Assembly (NCBI GenBank): GCA_963724065.1
Contig: CAVRTB010000006.1
Span: 496,001-560,000, forward strand
DNA length: 64,000 nt
Source: DASRIA01 sp963724065
GTDB lineage: Bacteria > Actinomycetota > Thermoleophilia > Solirubrobacterales > JBBDJG01
Direction of reading: 5' to 3'
In this document: positions 1 through 7,906 of the stretch, in pieces
How the letters are laid out: each line of letters starts with the position of its first letter
Position numbering within the stretch: position 1 is the stretch's first letter
Made by a program: the position numbers and the translations under genes
Notes under the pieces: generated by a model
Seen by the model: the letters and a program-made list of their open reading frames with translations, nothing else
Database searches by the model: none
What the model was told of the DNA's origin: nothing

Positions 1-99
1 GAGAGCTCCGTCAAACATCCGCTACGCCTGGACCTGCCCCTGATCGGCGAACGCCGCTACGGCGACACGGTGCTGTTTCTGCACGCGGCTGCCCCCTGA
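1..99 (+). CDS. rsmD: RsmD 16S rRNA (guanine966-N2)-methyltransferase, C-terminal fragment
   Basis: This is the 3' end of a gene that begins outside the window: 32 codons ending with TGA at 97-99. The tail contains RRYGDTVLFL, which resembles the last beta strand of RsmD proteins. RsmD methylates G966 of 16S rRNA. The next gene, coaD, starts one base after the stop, and rsmD-coaD is a widespread bacterial gene pair, which supports the call. With so few residues visible the identification rests on tail motif plus context. Confidence 0.7.
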   Translation, partial: ESSVKHPLRLDLPLIGERRYGDTVLFLHAAAP

Positions 100-100
100 G

Positions 101-607
101 ATGGCCCTAGACGGGCGCATAGCGGTCTGTCCCGGGTCCTACGACCCGGTCACGAACGGCCACATCGACATCATCGCGCGGGCGGCGCGGGTGTTCGAGC
201 GCGTCGTGGTGGGCGTCGTGAATCAGCCGGTGCGCAAGCAGAAGACGCTCTTCGCGGCTGAGGAGCGCCAGGCTTTTCTCCTGCAAGCCACGGAAAAACT
301 GCCGAACGTCGATATCGATGTCTTTGATACGCTGCTCGTCGATTTCGCCCGCAAGCACGGTGCGAGGGCGCTGGTGAAGGGGCTGAGAGCGATCTCCGAC
401 TTCGAGTACGAGTTCGAGATGAATCAGCTCAATCGCAAGCTGGCGCCGGACATCGAGAGCGTGTACCTGATGGCGTCTCCCGAGTTCAGCTTCCTCAGTT
501 CCAGCGGCGTGAGGGAGTTGGCGACATTCGGGGCCGACATCGTGGACCTGGTGCCGAACGGAGTCGCCCAGGCCTTGCACGATCGCTTGTCAAGGGACAG
601 CGACTAG
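101..607 (+). CDS. coaD: Phosphopantetheine adenylyltransferase (CoaD)
   Basis: CoaD transfers AMP from ATP to 4'-phosphopantetheine, the penultimate step of coenzyme A synthesis in the cytoplasm. The 168-residue length is typical of the family. The nucleotidyltransferase motif PGSYDPVTNGH lies at residues 11-21 (T/HxGH type), and the second signature, SFLSSSGVRE, is near residues 130-140. ATG at 101 follows the rsmD stop directly, so the two genes are probably co-transcribed. CoA is also the source of the phosphopantetheine arm of the acyl carrier protein encoded further downstream. Confidence 0.96.
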   Translation: MALDGRIAVCPGSYDPVTNGHIDIIARAARVFERVVVGVVNQPVRKQKTLFAAEERQAFLLQATEKLPNVDIDVFDTLLVDFARKHGARALVKGLRAISDFEYEFEMNQLNRKLAPDIESVYLMASPEFSFLSSSGVRELATFGADIVDLVPNGVAQALHDRLSRDSD

Positions 608-661
608 AGACTTTTCGGAAAGCAAGGACGTAATCTTCAAAGCCCCGGCCTGGAGGCCCCA

Positions 662-1129
662 GTGGATGTTCTCGTACTGATAGACAAGCTCGACGACATG
701 GTGCACAACGCCAAGCCCGTGCCCCTGACCGATCAGGTGCGCGTGGATCGCGAGGAGATCTACGACCTGCTCGACCAGATGCGGGCGACGATCCCCGAAG
801 AGATCAAGCAGGCGCGGTGGATCGTCAAGGAGCGCCAGGAGATGCTGGCCGAGGCCAAGCGCGAGTCCGAGCGCGTCATCAAGGAGGCCCGCGACCAGCA
901 GCAGCGGCTCGTGTCCCAGGAGGAGATCACCCTTCAGGCGGAGCGGGCGGCCGAGGAGATCGTCGAGGACGCCAACGCGCGGGCACGTGAGATCCGCCTC
1001 GGCGCCGAGGACTACGCCGACGAGATCCTGAACACGCTCGAGGTCAACCTCCAGAAGTTCCTCGCCGCCGTGCAGCGCGGCCGCGACCGGCTCGCCGGCC
1101 GCGATCAAGAGCCCGCCGAAGTCGGCTAG
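662..1129 (+). CDS. sepIVA: SepIVA-like septation/DivIVA-type coiled-coil protein
   Basis: A 155-residue protein, mostly charged coiled coil (residues 40-135). It resembles mycobacterial SepIVA (Rv2927c) at both ends: the N-terminal VLVLIDKLDDMV and EEIYDLLDQMRATIPEE segments, and the C-terminal QQRLVSQEEI and EVNLQKFLAAVQRGRDRL segments. It is shorter because the long central heptad region is reduced. SepIVA organises cell-wall growth and septation at the inner membrane in mycobacteria. GTG at 662 is used; ORF and homology begin there. In Mycobacterium the homologue lies next to the yceD-rnc genes; here a transporter insert separates them. Confidence 0.82.
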   Translation: MDVLVLIDKLDDMVHNAKPVPLTDQVRVDREEIYDLLDQMRATIPEEIKQARWIVKERQEMLAEAKRESERVIKEARDQQQRLVSQEEITLQAERAAEEIVEDANARAREIRLGAEDYADEILNTLEVNLQKFLAAVQRGRDRLAGRDQEPAEVG

Positions 1130-1212
1130 GCCCTGAGTCCCGCCCTTGCCTGGCGGCTCGCCGCCTGGTATGCATGGCCCCTCCGGCCAACGTGAGGAAG
1201 AGGGGGGCCCCA

Positions 1213-1644
1213 ATGGGCAACGCGCAGACCGTGCAGGCGATCTACGAGGCGTTCGGGAGCGGAGACGTCCCCGCAATCCTCGAACGGATGGCCGACGGCG
1301 TCGAGTGGGAGCAGTGGGAGCAGCCGAACGCCGGCCAGGACGCGGGTGTGCCCTGGCTCGCGCGCCGCTCGGGCGTGTCCGGCGTGGCCGAGTTTTTCGA
1401 GGCCGTCGCGACCAACCTCGAGTTCCACGCCTTCGAACCGCGCAACATCCTCGAGGGCGGTGACCAGGTCGCCGCCACGATCAAGATCGACGCGACGGCA
1501 CTTGAAACCGGCGAGCGCTTCCAGGACGAGCAGATCCACATGTGGACCTTCGACGACGCCGGCAAGGTGGTCGCGATGCGCCACTACGGCGACAGCGCGA
1601 AGCACATCAAGGCCGCAAAGGGTTCGCCGGCCCGCGTAGCCTGA
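1213..1644 (+). CDS. SnoaL-like (NTF2-fold) protein
   Basis: A 143-residue protein with the NTF2/SnoaL pattern: an N-terminal helix (VQAIYEAFGSGDVPAILERM), then VEWEQ, and later strands around FEPRNILEGGDQVAA and HMWTFDDAGKVVAMRHYGD. Members act as small cyclases, isomerases or binding proteins; no catalytic residues here allow a specific reaction to be named. ATG at 1213 is preferred because a purine-rich GAGGAAGAGGGGGG run lies just upstream; an in-frame ATG exists at 1174. It lies at the edge of the accessory insert between sepIVA and yceD. Confidence 0.8.
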   Translation: MGNAQTVQAIYEAFGSGDVPAILERMADGVEWEQWEQPNAGQDAGVPWLARRSGVSGVAEFFEAVATNLEFHAFEPRNILEGGDQVAATIKIDATALETGERFQDEQIHMWTFDDAGKVVAMRHYGDSAKHIKAAKGSPARVA

Positions 1645-1705
1645 GCACCTGTTCCGCGCGCCGAGTGGCGCTAAGATCAGCTCGGGCTTACAAGGAGGGG
1701 TTGTC

Positions 1706-3148
1706 TTGCGGGTGCTGATCGCGATCGTGGCTTGCGCGGGCGTTTGCCTGACAGGGACGGCCGTCGCCGAAGCGGCCTTCCCGGGCGACAACGGGCGCAT
1801 CGCGTACACCCGCGGGATTCCGAGCGGGCAGACCGACATCTACAGCGCAGAGCCGGATTACTCCGCGGAGATCCGCATCACGGAGGACGGTCAAAGCGAT
1901 AACCCTGCTTTCTCGCCGGACGGCGCCCGGCTCGCCTACTCCTCCGGCGATGACATCGTCGTGGCCGACCAGTACGGCAACGGCGCCACGCTCGTGTTGT
2001 CCACCGGACAGTACGTCGGCGAGATCGACTGGTCACCCGACGCCACACGGTTGGTCACCGCGCTCAGCAACTGCGCCGAGTTCGATTGCGAGACCGACAT
2101 TTACGTCCTCGGCGTCGACGGATCCGGGCTCACGCCCGTCACCAGCACGATCTTCTCGGAGCTCAACCCAGCCTGGTCCGCGGATGGATCACGGATCGCA
2201 TTCGACGCCACGGTCGCCGGCGAGACGGACGTCTACACGATCGCGCCCGACGGGACCGGCCTCGCGAACCTCACCGAGGATGTGGCGAGCCCGGCGAACG
2301 AGCCGGACTGGTCCCCCGACGCTACGCGGATCGCGTACGCCGGGACACCCTTCAACGTGATGAACGCCGACGGATCCGGGAAGGGCCACATCGACGGCGG
2401 TCCGCAGCCGCGCTCCGACACGGCCTGGTCACCCGATGGCACGGACTTCGGCGGGATGGACTGGCAGGTTCGCCAGCCGGAGCCGGTGCCACCGCCGAGG
2501 GGCGTCGAGTTTCCGCGCCCCAAGGGCGCCACCCCCCTGAAGGTGCCACTCGTCCTCACGTACTTCCCATGCGGGCCCCAGCGGACTCCGAACCTCGTGC
2601 ACGGGCCGCCGCTCGAGTCTCCGTCGTGCAGGAACCCGCTGCGCGGGTCACAGCTCACGGTGGGCACGCCGGACTCGGGCAACGGATTGCCGGCCGAAGC
2701 GAGCGGCTTCGTGCGCTTCGACTCCATCGTGGGTATCCCGGCCACGCCGGCCGACGAGTCCGACGTGCGGATCCGGGTCAGCCAGACGGACGTGAGGTAT
2801 CACAACCCCGTCACGGGGTATCCCGACTACCCGGGCGAGCTCTTGCTGGTGGTGACGCTGCGTACCACCGATTTCTTCAACGCCGGCGGCGGCACGGACG
2901 GTTCAGGCACTGTCATCGACTTCCCCCTGCGTGTCGTCGTCCCATGCGCGGTCACGCCGGGCCCAGAAGGCGGCAGCTGCGGCGTCGACACGACGATGGA
3001 TGCTCTGGTGCCGGGCTTCGTGCGTGAGGGAGAGCGCACGTTGTGGGAGCTGGGCAAGATCGTGTTGCACTGGGAGGGTCCGGACGGCAACCCGACCACC
3101 GTCGGCGACAACGCGTCGTTCGTCGCCCAGGGCTTGTTCGTCCCGTGA
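1706..3148 (+). CDS. Secreted TolB-type beta-propeller protein with unknown C-terminal domain
   Basis: A 480-residue exported protein. Residues 1-24 are a signal peptide ending at an Ala-rich cleavage site. From about residue 45 to 250 there are repeated propeller blades of TolB/PD40 type (FSPDGARLAY, WSPDATRLV, WSADGSRIAF, WSPDATRIAYAG). Residues 260-480 form a separate beta-rich domain with several cysteines and no family I recognise. TTG at 1706 is supported by AAGGAGGGG at 1692-1700. Its last 45 residues match a stranded gene end at 17759-17902, so the genome has or had a second copy. Function unknown; probably cell-surface binding. Confidence 0.85.
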   Translation: MRVLIAIVACAGVCLTGTAVAEAAFPGDNGRIAYTRGIPSGQTDIYSAEPDYSAEIRITEDGQSDNPAFSPDGARLAYSSGDDIVVADQYGNGATLVLSTGQYVGEIDWSPDATRLVTALSNCAEFDCETDIYVLGVDGSGLTPVTSTIFSELNPAWSADGSRIAFDATVAGETDVYTIAPDGTGLANLTEDVASPANEPDWSPDATRIAYAGTPFNVMNADGSGKGHIDGGPQPRSDTAWSPDGTDFGGMDWQVRQPEPVPPPRGVEFPRPKGATPLKVPLVLTYFPCGPQRTPNLVHGPPLESPSCRNPLRGSQLTVGTPDSGNGLPAEASGFVRFDSIVGIPATPADESDVRIRVSQTDVRYHNPVTGYPDYPGELLLVVTLRTTDFFNAGGGTDGSGTVIDFPLRVVVPCAVTPGPEGGSCGVDTTMDALVPGFVREGERTLWELGKIVLHWEGPDGNPTTVGDNASFVAQGLFVP

Positions 3149-3197
3149 TGTGACGGCCGGCACAGGGCCGCCCGGGACCACCGTCTAGCATTCCGCC

Positions 3198-4172
3198 GTG
3201 GCAGCGATCGAGGTACGCGGGCTCGAGCGCCGGTACGCCGGCGGCGTGGTGGCGGTCGCCGGCATCGACCTGGAGGTCGCCGAGGGCGAGATCTACGCGT
3301 TCCTCGGGCCCAACGGGGCGGGCAAGACGACGACCGTGCGCATGCTCGTCACGCTGCTCGCCCCGACGGGCGGAACCGCGAGCGTCGCCGGCTTCGACGT
3401 CGTGCGCGAGTCCTCGGACGTGCGGCGGTCGATCGGCGTCGCGCTCCAGGAGGCCGCGCTCGACCCGCTGATGACCGGTCGCGAGCTGATGCAGCTGCAG
3501 GCGACCCTGCACGGCATCGCCGGCTCCGAGGTGAAGCGGCGCAGCGATGCGCTGCTCGACCGCGTCGGGCTGACGCTCGCGGCGGACCGCCGCGTAGGCA
3601 CATATTCCGGCGGCATGCGCCGGCGCCTCGACCTCGCGACCGCCCTCGTGCACGATCCGCGGGTGCTGTTCCTCGACGAGCCCACGACCGGCCTCGACCC
3701 GGTCAGCCGCATCGCGATCTGGGACGAGGTGCGCCGCCTCAACGAGGAGGGCACGACCGTCTTCCTCACGACGCAGTACCTAGAGGAGGCCGACCAGCTC
3801 GCCGACCGCGTCGGGATCATCGACGACGGCAGGATGGCCGCCGAGGGGACCCCGGGCCAGCTCAAGTCACAGGTCGGCCACGCGCGGCTCGAAGTCGTGA
3901 TCGCCGAGGGCGGCACGGAACGTGCCGAGGCGATCGTCGCTCCCTTCGGCACCCCGATGCCCTCGCAGGACGGGACCGTGATGGTCGGCCTCGTGGGGGG
4001 CGCGTCGGACGTCGCGCCGATCGTGCGCGCGCTCGACGACGCGGGCCTCTGCGTCGAGTCGCTCAACCTCGTGCAGCCGACGCTCGACGACGTCTTCGTC
4101 GACAAGACCGGGCGCCACCTCGAGGGCGCCGAGGAGGAGCAGCCGGTCGCAACGCCGGCGGTCCCCTCGTGA
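3198..4172 (+). CDS. ABC transporter ATP-binding protein, DrrA/daunorubicin-resistance type
   Basis: A 324-residue ATPase of the drug-exporter class. Walker A is GPNGAGKTTT (about residues 38-47), the signature is YSGGMRRRLDLA and Walker B is VLFLDEPTTGLD, followed by the TTQYLEEADQLADR switch region typical of DrrA. The C-terminal 100 residues are the DrrA accessory domain. GTG at 3198 follows a -10-like TAGCAT (3186-3191) by 6 nt, so the mRNA may be leaderless. It forms an operon with two permeases, each overlapping the previous gene by 4 nt. The substrate is unknown. Confidence 0.94.
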   Translation: MAAIEVRGLERRYAGGVVAVAGIDLEVAEGEIYAFLGPNGAGKTTTVRMLVTLLAPTGGTASVAGFDVVRESSDVRRSIGVALQEAALDPLMTGRELMQLQATLHGIAGSEVKRRSDALLDRVGLTLAADRRVGTYSGGMRRRLDLATALVHDPRVLFLDEPTTGLDPVSRIAIWDEVRRLNEEGTTVFLTTQYLEEADQLADRVGIIDDGRMAAEGTPGQLKSQVGHARLEVVIAEGGTERAEAIVAPFGTPMPSQDGTVMVGLVGGASDVAPIVRALDDAGLCVESLNLVQPTLDDVFVDKTGRHLEGAEEEQPVATPAVPS

Positions 4173-4996
4173 GCGCGCAGGCGGCACGCCTGACGGCGCG
4201 CCCCGGCCTGTCCGCGCAGCTCGCCACGGAGGCCCGTGTGGTCGGGGCGCTCAGCCGCCGGTCGGTCAGGCAGGCGTTCCGCCGGCCGCAGTTCCTCGCG
4301 CCGATCCTGATCTTTCCCACCTTGTTCCTCGCGGTGAACACGGGCGGCGCGGGCCGCGCCGTCGACCTTCCGCAGTTCCCGCCGGTGCACGGCTTCCTCG
4401 ACTTCCAGCTTGCCGGGGCGATGCTCCAGTCGACGATGCTCGCCGGCGTGAGCGCGGCGATCGCACTGGCGCTCGACATGGAGATGGGGTTCATCGACCG
4501 GCTCGTGGCGGCGCCGATCTCGCGCTGGTCATTCGTGCTGGGGCGCCTCAGCGCGACCGGGGTGCTGGGCCTGATCTCCGGCTTGTGGTTCATCTCGATC
4601 GGGCTCGTCTTCGGCGCCCACATCGCGGCGGGCGTGGGCGGCGTGCTCGTCGTGCTCGCGCTCGTCGTGCTGAACGCGATGGCGTTCGGGACGATCGGCG
4701 CGGCGATCGCCCTCAACTCGGGGTCGGCAAGCGTCGCGCAAGGGATCTTCCCGCTGGTCTTCGTGGTCCTTTTCCTCTCGACCGCGTTCTTCCCGGAGAA
4801 CCTCCTGCTGGAGCCCGCGCAGACGATCGCGCAATGGAACCCGATGAGCCTGATCGCCGAAGGCCTGCGCGACCCCATAGTCGGTGACCTCACTTTCAGC
4901 GAGACCTTGAAGGGGCTCGGCGGCATCGCGATCGTCGGGGCGATCGGCGCGCTGCTGTGCGCGCGCGGGCTACGCAAGAAGGTCCGCAGCGCATGA
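4169..4996 (+). CDS. ABC-2 type permease (DrrB family), first of a pair
   Basis: A 275-residue membrane protein with about six hydrophobic segments and the ABC-2 layout: a cytoplasmic N-terminus, first helix at FLAPILIFPTLFLAV, and the loop DMEMGFIDRLVAAPISRW between membrane spans. GTG at 4169 overlaps the ATPase stop (GTGA). With the next gene it should form a heterodimeric export channel driven by the upstream ATPase. The segment AQWNPMSLIAEGLR is typical of DrrB-type permeases just before the last span. Confidence 0.9.
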   Translation: MSAQAARLTARPGLSAQLATEARVVGALSRRSVRQAFRRPQFLAPILIFPTLFLAVNTGGAGRAVDLPQFPPVHGFLDFQLAGAMLQSTMLAGVSAAIALALDMEMGFIDRLVAAPISRWSFVLGRLSATGVLGLISGLWFISIGLVFGAHIAAGVGGVLVVLALVVLNAMAFGTIGAAIALNSGSASVAQGIFPLVFVVLFLSTAFFPENLLLEPAQTIAQWNPMSLIAEGLRDPIVGDLTFSETLKGLGGIAIVGAIGALLCARGLRKKVRSA

Positions 4997-5766
4997 CCGG
5001 CGCAGCACTCGACGCGCGCATGACTTGGGCGCTGATGCGGCGCGGGGTCAACGAGCTCGCGCGCGTCCCGATGGCCGCGGTGCCGGGCGTGCTCGCGCCG
5101 ACGATCTTCATGTGCGGGCTCGCGGCCGTGTTCGGGAGCCTCACACTGCTGCCCGGCTTCACGACGGACAAGTACCTCGAGTTCATCCTGCCGGTCGGCT
5201 TCCTCCAAGGGGCGGGATTCACGGGCGCCGCGACCGGCGTGAACCTCGCGCGCGACATCGAGCAGGGGTGGTTCGACCGGCTGCTCGTCTCCCCGACGCC
5301 GCGCGGGGTGCTGCTCGCCGGCACGGTGCTCTCGGCGAGCCTACGCGTCTTCTTGCCGATCTCGCTGCTGCTCGTGGTCGGCCTGTCGCTCGGCGTGGCC
5401 TTCCCTGGACTCGACGGACTCTTGATCGCGGTGTTCTGCGCGGCCGTCTTCGCCGCGCTCGCGGCGTGCTATGGGTCCGTGCTCGCCCTGAAGTTCCGCA
5501 CGCAGGCCGCGGCGCCTCTGATGCAGGCCGGGGTCTTCATGGCGGTGCTCTTCACGACCGCATACGCGCCGCAGGAGCTGCTCACCGGCTGGCTCGAGGT
5601 GGTCGCCAGGCTCAACCCGGTCACGCTCGTGCTCGAGACGATCCGCCAAGGCTTCGTCGGGGACGTCACCTGGGCGGACACCTGGCCGGGCCTGCTGGCG
5701 CTCGCCGGGATCGGCGCCGTGGTGATCACGCTCGCGATGCGCGGGCTGCGCCGCGCCGGCGCATAG
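4993..5766 (+). CDS. ABC-2 type permease (DrrB family), second of a pair
   Basis: A 257-residue membrane protein homologous in layout to the preceding one: DIEQGWFDRLLVSPTPRG between spans and VARLNPVTLVLETIRQGFVG before the last span. ATG at 4993 overlaps the previous stop (ATGA), so translation is probably coupled. Two permeases plus one ATPase make a complete exporter. The operon ends here; the next gene starts 32 nt later behind its own -10-like sequence. Confidence 0.9.
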   Translation: MTGAALDARMTWALMRRGVNELARVPMAAVPGVLAPTIFMCGLAAVFGSLTLLPGFTTDKYLEFILPVGFLQGAGFTGAATGVNLARDIEQGWFDRLLVSPTPRGVLLAGTVLSASLRVFLPISLLLVVGLSLGVAFPGLDGLLIAVFCAAVFAALAACYGSVLALKFRTQAAAPLMQAGVFMAVLFTTAYAPQELLTGWLEVVARLNPVTLVLETIRQGFVGDVTWADTWPGLLALAGIGAVVITLAMRGLRRAGA

Positions 5767-5798
5767 ACGCAAGACGGGCCCTGGCTAACATGATCCGC

Positions 5799-6317
5799 AT
5801 GCCGCAGCGCGCGGATCTGATCGATCTCGAGACGCTCCACCTGCGCCCGGGCGAGGGTCGCACGGTCGACGCGCGGGTGCACGTCGACCCGCTCGAGCTG
5901 GCCGGCCAGCCGTACGCCTTGCGGGGCGGCGCGGTCGACGCGCGCCTCGACCTGTCGCGGACGATCGCCGGATACGCGATGAGGCTGCGCTTCGACGCGC
6001 CGCTCACGGGCGCGTGCATGCGGTGCATGGCGCACGCATGGCCCGTGATCGCCGTGGACGCCCGCGAGATCGACCAGCCGGGCGATGTGGAGGAGCTGCA
6101 CAGTCCCTACCTGGACGCGGGGCTGCTCGACCTCGTCGCGTGGGCGCGGGACGCCCTCGTCCTGGCGATGCCGGCCCAGATCATCTGCCGGGAGGATTGC
6201 CTCGGCTTGTGCGCGGTGTGCGGAGAAGACCTCAACGAGGCCGACCCCGAGGCGCACATCCACGAGGACGCGGGCGATCCACGGTGGGCGAAGCTGCGCG
6301 ATCTCGAGCTCGGTTAG
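5799..6317 (+). CDS. yceD: YceD/DUF177 family protein (23S rRNA accumulation protein)
   Basis: About 172 residues. The C-terminal half has the family pattern LDLVAWARDALVLAMPAQ followed by the cysteine-containing CREDCLGLCAVCGEDLNE, a likely metal site (C-x3-C-x3-C-x2-C). YceD proteins are encoded beside rpmF and influence 23S rRNA levels. The start is uncertain: ATG at 5790 overlaps a -10-like TAACAT (5786-5791), whereas ATG at 5799 lies 7 nt after it and fits a leaderless mRNA, so I chose 5799. rpmF normally follows directly; here ltrA intervenes. Confidence 0.85.
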   Translation: MPQRADLIDLETLHLRPGEGRTVDARVHVDPLELAGQPYALRGGAVDARLDLSRTIAGYAMRLRFDAPLTGACMRCMAHAWPVIAVDAREIDQPGDVEELHSPYLDAGLLDLVAWARDALVLAMPAQIICREDCLGLCAVCGEDLNEADPEAHIHEDAGDPRWAKLRDLELG

Positions 6318-6353
6318 CCCCGGGATCACCAGGCACTTGAGAAGATTGCGGCC

Positions 6354-7547
6354 GTGAGCGCGGCGCCACCGGAGCGCACCCACCTGGTCAACGCCGTGCT
6401 GCGCGAGGAGGAGCGGGTCACCCCGCTCGAGCTGTTCTTCGACCTGGTCTTCGTGCTCGTGCTCACCCAGTGCACGGCCCTGATGGCATCGAAGCCGACG
6501 TGGGAGGGGCTCGCCCAGGGCCTGCTGGTGCTCGGCGTGATGTGGTGGTCGTGGGTCGGCTACGCCTGGCTCACGAGCGTCGTGGAGCCCGAGGAGGGCG
6601 CCGTGCGGATCGTGATCTTCGCGGCGATGGCCGCCTTCCTCGTCGCCGCGCTGTGCGTGCCGGAGGCCTTCGACGAGCATGCGCTGCTGCTCGCCTGCGC
6701 ATATGGCGTCGTGCGCGCCGCGCAGATCGCGCTCTTCTGGATCGCGAGTCGCGACGACGCGGCGTTGCGGAAGTCGGTCACGGGCCTCGCCGGCAGCACC
6801 GCGCTCGGCGTGGGGCTGCTGTTCGTCGCCGCGTTCACGGACGGCGCCCTTCAGGGGGCTCTGTGGCTGCTCGCGCTGGCGCTGGACATGGCGGGGCCGT
6901 ACCTGTTCGGGTCCGAGGGCTGGAAGCTCGTCCCGGGCCACTTCGCCGAGCGCCACGGCCTGATCGTGCTGATCGCGCTCGGGGAGTCGATCGTCGCGAT
7001 CGGCGCGGGATCCGAGGTCGGGGTCGACGCCGGTGTCGTCGTGGCCGCGGTGCTCGGCATCGTCGTCGCCGCAACGCTGTGGTGGCTGTACTTCGACGTC
7101 GTCGCGCGCGTGGCCGAGCGCCGGCTCTCACGCGCGGCGCCGGGGCGCGAGCAGAACGAGATCGCGCGCGACTCCTACTCGTACCTGCATTTCCCGATGG
7201 TCGCCGGGATCGTCCTGCTCGCGCTCGGCGTGAAGAAGACGATCGGCGACGTCGGGGACCCTCTGAAGATCGTGCCGGCCGTCGCGATGCTCGGCGGGGC
7301 GGCGATGTACCTGCTCGGGCACGTGGCCTTCCGGCTGCGCAACATCCGGACGCTGAACAAGCAGCGCCTCCTCTGCGCCGCGCTGCTCGTGGCGCTGATC
7401 CCGGCGGCCATCGAGCTGCCGGCGCTCGCGACGCTCGGCATCCTCGCGGGCGTGCTGAGCGCGCTGGTCACCTACGAGACGCTGCGCTTCGCCGAGCTGC
7501 GCGAGCGCATCCGCCACCAGCTCGCCCGCGAGGCCGTGCCGGAGTAA
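6354..7547 (+). CDS. ltrA: Low-temperature-requirement A (LtrA) family membrane protein
   Basis: A 397-residue polytopic membrane protein with about ten hydrophobic helices. Family hallmarks are the N-terminal VTPLELFFDLVFVLVLTQ, the GHFAERHGLIVLIALGESI motif near residue 195-215, and SYSYLHFPMVAGIVLLALGVK. LtrA was named from Listeria growth at low temperature; its molecular function is not settled. GTG at 6354 is the first plausible start. Its position between yceD and rpmF is unusual, because those two are normally adjacent, so it is probably an insertion. Confidence 0.9.
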   Translation: MSAAPPERTHLVNAVLREEERVTPLELFFDLVFVLVLTQCTALMASKPTWEGLAQGLLVLGVMWWSWVGYAWLTSVVEPEEGAVRIVIFAAMAAFLVAALCVPEAFDEHALLLACAYGVVRAAQIALFWIASRDDAALRKSVTGLAGSTALGVGLLFVAAFTDGALQGALWLLALALDMAGPYLFGSEGWKLVPGHFAERHGLIVLIALGESIVAIGAGSEVGVDAGVVVAAVLGIVVAATLWWLYFDVVARVAERRLSRAAPGREQNEIARDSYSYLHFPMVAGIVLLALGVKKTIGDVGDPLKIVPAVAMLGGAAMYLLGHVAFRLRNIRTLNKQRLLCAALLVALIPAAIELPALATLGILAGVLSALVTYETLRFAELRERIRHQLAREAVPE

Positions 7548-7693
7548 GGCGAAGCCTCGATCGGGGCCCCCGATCGCGAGGTGCGCGGCTTGAGCCACGC
7601 ATAGGGGCCTCGATCTGTCTCACCATGAGCGTGTGCGGGTGAACGGGCGCGGCCTGGGCCCGGATCGCCCGGTTCGCTAACCTCTCCCGGCCG

Positions 7694-7906
7694 ATGGCGG
7701 TCCCCAAGCAAAAACAATCCCACTCGCGCACCAACAAGCGGCGCTCCACGCACAAAGCGGCGAAGCCGACCGTGAGCGAGTGCCCCCAGTGCCACTCTCC
7801 GCGCCTTCCGCACCGCGTGTGCCCGGAGTGCGGCTACTACGGCGGCCGCCAGGTCGTCACCGAACGCGCCTCCTCCGAGGAGGAGCCGTCGCGACCGTCG
7901 CGGTAG
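7694..7906 (+). CDS. rpmF: 50S ribosomal protein L32
   Basis: A 70-residue L32 of the zinc-binding type. It starts MAVPKQKQSHSRTNKRR, the family N-terminus, and has two pairs of cysteines (CPQCH and CPECG) that bind zinc. The last 15 residues are an acidic/serine tail that exceeds the usual ~57-60-residue length; its codons overlap the presumed 5' part of plsX in another frame. TAACCT at 7678-7683 is a -10-like hexamer ending 11 nt before ATG, leaving at most a few leader bases. Confidence 0.95.
   Translation: MAVPKQKQSHSRTNKRRSTHKAAKPTVSECPQCHSPRLPHRVCPECGYYGGRQVVTERASSEEEPSRPSR

Noticed and set aside
107..580. Long minus-strand reading frame opposite coaD
   Set aside because: Shadow of a clear enzyme gene; no family features, composition mirrors the complement.
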